From assembly GCA_008638375.1 (NCBI GenBank), contig CM018043.1:42190651-42254650 (forward strand): a stretch of DNA of 64,000 nt, given 5' to 3'. The position numbers and the translations under genes were made by a program. Origin of the DNA: Nyssa sinensis. Lineage: Eukaryota; Streptophyta; Magnoliopsida; Cornales; Nyssaceae. Of the stretch, positions 59,258 through 64,000 are shown piece by piece. The notes beneath the pieces are model-generated. The model worked only from the letters and a program-made list of their open reading frames with translations. It was not told the origin of the DNA and searched no databases. Numbering within the stretch: position 1 is the stretch's first letter; each line of letters starts with the position of its first letter.

Positions 59258-59551
59258 TATATTATATGTATAATTCACAATTATACATATTTATACGTAC
59301 CTATGCACCCATACATACACGTATATACTTAAACTTTGGGCATGCATAGAAATACGTGCGAGCACGCTTTACGATGCAATGTGCCGGGGTGCTCGGGTGT
59401 TACCCAGCACCTGTTATACATTTCAATCATTTTTCATTTCCAGTCATTCATTTCCATGAAATACCGTGATATACATTTCTTTCCGTTTAAGTTACACAGT
59501 TCAACCGACTTACCTCGGTATACGTGACGTATCCCAGGTCGGGATATTACA
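55913..59551 (-). mobile_element. Element D 5' LTR (3639 bp)
   Basis: It is the partner of 47634-51200 with scattered point differences. It has four copies of the 101-bp minisatellite (landmarks 56669, 56770, 56871, 56972) against three in the 3' LTR. It lacks the 23-bp duplication. AT microsatellites at 58878-58905 and 59070-59290 differ in length from the partner. Confidence 0.95.
56570..57020 (-). repeat. 101-bp minisatellite in D 5' LTR, four copies
   Basis: Same unit as at 48290-48645 with one extra copy. Confidence 0.88.
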
Positions 59552-59556
59552 GCGGT

Positions 59557-59677
59557 CACCTCGACCCTCCATCAGTGTCTGAAGTATGTTCACAACTAGA
59601 ACGTTCACTCTGTCAGAGGATGTCAGCCAACCTCTCGGGAGTGCCATGCTATTGCATTCAAGGAGAAGGCCACCAAA
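59557..59677 (+). pseudogene. pro: Element C protease, right part
   Basis: It resumes the frame after element D (HLDPPSVSEVCSQLERSL-like) and runs to the UAG at 59678. It corresponds to 16287-16395 of B. Confidence 0.75.
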
Positions 59678-59680
59678 TAG
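59678..59680 (+). promoter_or_regulatory. Candidate programmed readthrough stop in C
   Basis: The frame reads AAA-TAG-CAA-TTA-CAG and continues into Pol without a shift. It is at the identical position and context to B (16284-16286). Confidence 0.55.
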
Positions 59681-61375
59681 CAATTACAGTACACTCAGGA
59701 CCGTACAGATCCAGTTTTCACCCACACTCCTGAGGAGGAAGTTTGCCCATCCAGCATTGAAGAACCCTTGAGCCCAAGGGGACGGGACAATCGAGCCAAA
59801 CCTATTGGCGAGCCCATCAAAGTGTTGGTCAGTTTAGAATCAGAGGGGAGTTATTTATACATCGGCCCAGATCTAACGCACACCGAGCAGGAGAAGATAG
59901 CCAGGTTTCTGAAAGACAACCTCTCTATATTTGCTTGGGAAACCAGAGACATGGAGGGTATAGATCCTGACCTCATAACTCACAAGCTGATGGTAGATCC
60001 AGATCACCCACCAGTTAGACAAAAGAGAAGACCGATTGCTCTTGAACGGCATCGGATCATAAATGAAGAAGTCCAGAGGCTGCTTGAAGCCAGGATGATA
60101 TGATAAGTGTTTTATCCCGACTGGCTAGCCAACACCGTACTAGTCAAGAAGAAAAACGGCAAGTGGAGAGTCTGCGTTGATAATACAGACCTCAATAAAG
60201 CGTGCCGCAAAGACAGCTTTCCACTGCCAAGGATAGATCAATTGGTTGACGCCACTATGGGGCACGAGCTCATGAGCTTCATAGATGCCTACTCTGGGTA
60301 TAATCAAATTCAAATGTACCCTTCAGACCAAGAGAAGACAGCCTTCATAACCGAACGAGGTCTCTACTGCTACAGAGTAATGCCTTTCGGTTTAAAGAAC
60401 GCGGGAGCCACTTACCAGCGATTGATGAACAAGATGTTCAGCCCACTGCTCAGCAGTACCATGGAGGTATACATCGATGACATGCTGGTCAAAAGTCTAC
60501 AGAAAGGTAGTCACCTCCAGCACTTAGCCCAGACCTTTGATATCCTTAGACAGCACAGGATGAAGCTCTCAACCCCTCGAAATGTACCTTCGGGGTTACG
60601 AAGGGAAAATTCTTGGGATACATTGTCTCTTAGAGGGGTATCGAAGCAGACCCCACTCAGATCCAAGCTCTGATTGGACTAAAGTCACCAAAAACCAGAA
60701 AGGACATTCAGGCATTGAATGGCAGAATCGCGGCACTAAGCAGATTTATCTCCAAATCCACTGATCGTTGCCTACCTTTCTTCAAAGCTCTAAAGGGCAA
60801 CAAGGCTTTACAGTGGATGGAAGAATGCGAGAAAGCTTTTCAAGAACTAAAAGAGTATCTAGCCTCTCTAGAACTTCTGTCGAAACCAGTACAGGGAGAA
60901 AAGCTACTATTGTACCTTGCAGTCTCTGAAAACGCGGTCAGCTCCGCATTAGTCAAACAGGGCAGAGGAGTACAGAGGCCCATATTCTATGTCAGTAGGG
61001 CACTACTTGACATAGAAAAAAGGTATCCAGAAGTGGAAAAGCTAGCCTTCGCCTTGGTCATATCAGCTCGAAAGCTCCGACCTTATTTCCAAGCCCATCT
61101 AATTGAGATCCTAACTGCCTATCCTCTGAAGTCAATATTGAGGAAACCTAAGGTATCAGGAAGATTAGTGAAATGGTCTGTGGAGCTAGGGGAATTTGAC
61201 ATATCATATGTGCCTCGAAACTCCATCAAAGGGCAGGTCTTGGTTGATTTTGTTGTCGAGTTCACCTCGGCACTTCAAGACAAGGCACAGCTTATCGAAA
61301 CTTCAGGAACTTGGCTACTCTACATCGATGGATCGTCAACCGATCAAGGCTTAGGAGTAGGCCTGGTACTACAGT
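59681..61375 (+). pseudogene. pol: Element C Pol, N-terminal part: RT and RNase H (broken)
   Basis: It begins QLQYTQD and includes LSPRGRDNRAKP. Adjacent stops TGA-TAA at 60101-60106 sit where B has Arg-Glu before FYP(E/D)WLAN. RT motifs SFIDAYSGYNQI and VYIDDM (about 60469-60486) are intact. A 2-bp insertion near 60570 shifts the frame, which is recovered by about 60715. RNase H continues to YIDGSS of the second, archaeal-type RNase H, where the LTR of element E cuts it at 61376. The remaining Pol and integrase lie outside the window. Confidence 0.9.
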
Positions 61376-64000
61376 TGTCACGCCCCGAATTCCAGCGAAC
61401 CCGAGGCGCGAGTAACGAGACAGAAGAAAATAAAATAATAAAGGAATAAAAGATAATTCAGTGAAATTACAAACATTCCGTACACCATTCTGATACATAC
61501 ACAAGATCTAGTCCATTAATTCACAATATACAAAATAACATACAATCTCGGGCTTATGCCCTTATACAATATCAAAAACGCCCCTTGGGCCTAACATAGT
61601 CCCTAATCAGATCATCTCCACGTCTCGTACAACTGGGACATCATCTGAAATGTTTGCCCCATTAAAGGGGTCAGCTCAACATGCTGGTACAATATAATGC
61701 TAATGCAAGAAACAAAACTCAGGTCGTGGCATGTGCAAGTGTACAGTTATTTCTATATGGCATTCGATATCATAATGGCAGTATATGAACATTATGCAAT
61801 ATATGAACAGGATGCGTGACACACCTATGCAACTCTATGCCCACCCATGTCTCATGATACGGTCATTCTCCGCTGGCATGAGTACCGCCACGTATGTCTC
61901 GCTTCACGGTCCGGAATCCGTCAGGCTCGCAAGTACCTAATGGCCGATTTTGGGTTTTTCACCACAGGATCTGCACCCTCATAATGCAAAGCACCAAATG
62001 CTTAACTCACGCCATGTCCAAGGAATCACACTATGCCAATATGCTCTGATTTCATCATATCATGATATAATCTCAATGATGCATCTCATTCATACATAGA
62101 GCATGCTTTTAATCACGTATTTCATAATGTCAACAGTTCTCAAAATATATAATTCTCGCACTACGCTAACATATGCAATAGACACGTAATCATCATCCAA
62201 ATTTAGCAAGACAGCAGGAAGCACATAAGCAGGTGAACACTCAAGTAAACATGTGAACAAAAAAAGTAGCAGAACAAGTATCCCTAATCTCAGTTCTATT
62301 TCTTACTTAGCACAATATATCGTACCTGGTAATCGATCTCAAACCGGAAAAGTATACTCGTAGTAAAGTGAAACCACCGTAAGAACACCGAAGGTCAGGT
62401 CACCTTCTCTTTGCCTTTCCGTGTCCCTAAAATTCATAACATGAGGCTCAGTTTAATTGTCACTTGAATTATGCTATTCATCAAATTTTATGTCTTTAAT
62501 TCATAAGTTTCTATTTTGCTAACTTAGATTCCACTATTGAGTCTGGGACGTCGAGGAAACAAAGTTTAGGTTTTCGTAGAATTCAATTCGGACACTTGGG
62601 TTCAAAAGGGCAAAATAGTCATTTTACACTTTTCACGGGTCCTCACATTTCGAGACCTCTTTTCACAAATCAGACTCCACGGTTGAATCCGGAATGCTCG
62701 AGATAATAAAGTTTCACTATTTGTTTACTAAATTTGGAGTTCGTTTGACAGTGTTTCAATCTAGGGGCATTTTGGTAATTTTAAAGGTTACTATGGGTCT
62801 TTTATTTTTCGGGACCCCGTCTCATAAAATGGACCTCACCATTGGTCTCAGAATGGTTGAGATAGTCAAAATACACTAATGACTTTTCCCATTTGGACTC
62901 CGGGTTATTTTAGAGTATTTTAAATAATTAAATTAATTAATTAATTTAATTATTATTTTATTAATATTTAAATCTGGTGGGTCTAATCATAATTTCTCAT
63001 AAGTTTAGGGGTCAAAGTGCAATTCCCGAAAGTTCTGGGTCAATTTTCAATTATCAAAAAGTTCAGGGGCAAAATTGTAAATTCTAATTCTCCTATTCCT
63101 AATTCGGACAACCAAACAAGGATCAACCTAAAACAGGGATAAGATATCTCTGTTCTTATTTAATTCAGATTTCCAATTTCTTAAATCCACAACCAAACAT
63201 TCCCAATTTAGTTTTTAATTTAAAACAAGAAGGCGACACGTGGCAGGGGCGGACCGGCCCAAGCCCGACCCAACCCGACCCAAGCCCGGAACAGTCCCCT
63301 TCTTCCCCCCGTTTTTTTGGTGATGCACAGTAGGGTTCCGGCGCCTTCTCCGGCACTGGCGACCGATCTCCGGCGATATTTTCGAGTTTTTAAAATGCCA
63401 TTCTCTTCGATTTTTCACGTAGGCCTCACATCCATCCTCCATTTCCCTCAAAACCTTCCCAATCTCCTCGAAATAGAGCTCAAAGGCCCATGGCCGAATC
63501 TCCGGCCAACTGAAAAATTCCGATTTCATGTTCATTTTCCCACTGTTTTTCATTCTTTCTTTTTCTATTCTTTTTCTGCACTTCGTAGGATTATTTTAGG
63601 ATCATTTAAAGGGAGTTTTACACATAAAATGATAATTTCCAATTTCCAAAACCGAGACCTGCAACCTAGGTTTTCTCCCTAGTTTCTCAACCATTTAACC
63701 TCATTCTTTTTGCAAAACAATCTCTACGATATGCTCTTTAAGCCTCAATGCATCAAATAAATTATCATGCCTTTAAAAAAATAAAACAGAAAGGTTCACT
63801 TACGGGTTTTCTGAATTTTCTCTCTCTAGCCGTGCCTTCTTTCACCCTCTTGTTCCGAGCTCAAACCAGGCTTTAAACTCTCTCTCAGAACTCTATTTCT
63901 CTCTCTCGCTTTCTGTTTCTTTCCTTCTCTTCTCTTCCCACCCGAGACCACACTTATACACACATACATCAAATCTCTCACGTCTCTCCCTCACAGCCAC
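61376..64000 (-). mobile_element. Element E LTR, partial (runs off the window)
   Basis: It begins TGTCACGCCCCGAA after ACAGT (61371-61375) inside C's pol. It is reverse-complementary in type to the LTR at 397-2556/28764-29270. It has LTR modules of the 'gggcaaaatagtcattt' type at 62510-62900, an AT palindrome-rich stretch near 62920-62965 and CT-rich sequence at 63815-63990. No coding region is reached. The 121-residue frame at 63317 has no family resemblance. Confidence 0.85.

Larger units (their letters stand above)
47634..59551 (-). mobile_element. Element D: near-complete chromovirus-type Ty3/gypsy element (11.9 kb)
   Basis: It has two similar LTRs, primer site, polypurine tract and a single gag-pol frame on the minus strand. 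The target duplication is GTGGT (47629-47633) versus GCGGT (59552-59556), one transition apart. It is inserted in the protease of C. Confidence 0.96.

Overview
The window is plant nuclear DNA. It consists almost entirely of nested Ty3/gypsy-type LTR retrotransposons with no recognisable host gene. The evidence is the initiator-Met-tRNA primer sites (TGGTATCAGAGC), a dual-RNase-H Tat-lineage polyprotein, a miniature TRIM element, and long LTRs with AT/CA/CT microsatellites. I cannot name the species.

Left half (1-30217), a Russian doll. An outer plus-strand LTR (1-391 and 29271-30217) is split by a solo-like LTR (397-2556 and 28764-29270; target duplication TTCTT/ATCTT). That LTR is split by element A (2557-28334, minus strand; TACAC on both sides). 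A has ~4 kb LTRs around an internal region that encodes only Gag, so it is a non-autonomous TR-GAG-like element. Three later insertions sit in A: element B (7480-19362; duplication CCAAC) inside the gag; a solo LTR of A's own family (23425-27447; duplication CAATA) inside A's 5' LTR; and a 422-bp TRIM (28337-28758) at A's right edge. B is an 11.9-kb Tat-lineage element on the minus strand. It carries gag-pro-pol in one frame, a 93-bp tandem array downstream of pol, and two transcription-unit-like segments on the opposite strand. The larger of these is a probably spliced gene matching the family described as 'putative gypsy type transposon' (Transposase_28).

Middle (30218-44593). A 635-bp unit is repeated three times, and each copy keeps the same open tail resembling the end of a PIF/Harbinger transposase. 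A clean solo LTR follows (33178-36110; duplication TAGTG). Then comes about 3.4 kb with no repeat identity I recognise (36116-39480), which is the only candidate for ordinary intergenic DNA. An orphan 3' LTR preceded by a polypurine tract closes the region (40269-44083).

Right part (44594-64000). Element C is a plus-strand relative of B. Its protease is split by element D (47634-59551, minus strand), a nearly complete chromovirus-like element with one premature stop and a lost integrase catalytic Glu. C's pol is split again by the LTR of element E (61376 to beyond the window).

Main points for follow-up: (1) B and C share an in-frame UAG in the strong plant readthrough context UAG-CAA-UUA between protease and RT. 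(2) The antisense gene of B shows a TATA box, introns and a poly(A) signal. (3) The 93-bp array is built of 31-bp monomers whose hairpin stems differ but stay paired. (4) Almost every nonsense change in B, C, A and D fits deamination at CHG or CG methylation sites. No CRISPR array, tRNA, rRNA or bacterial-type feature was seen.
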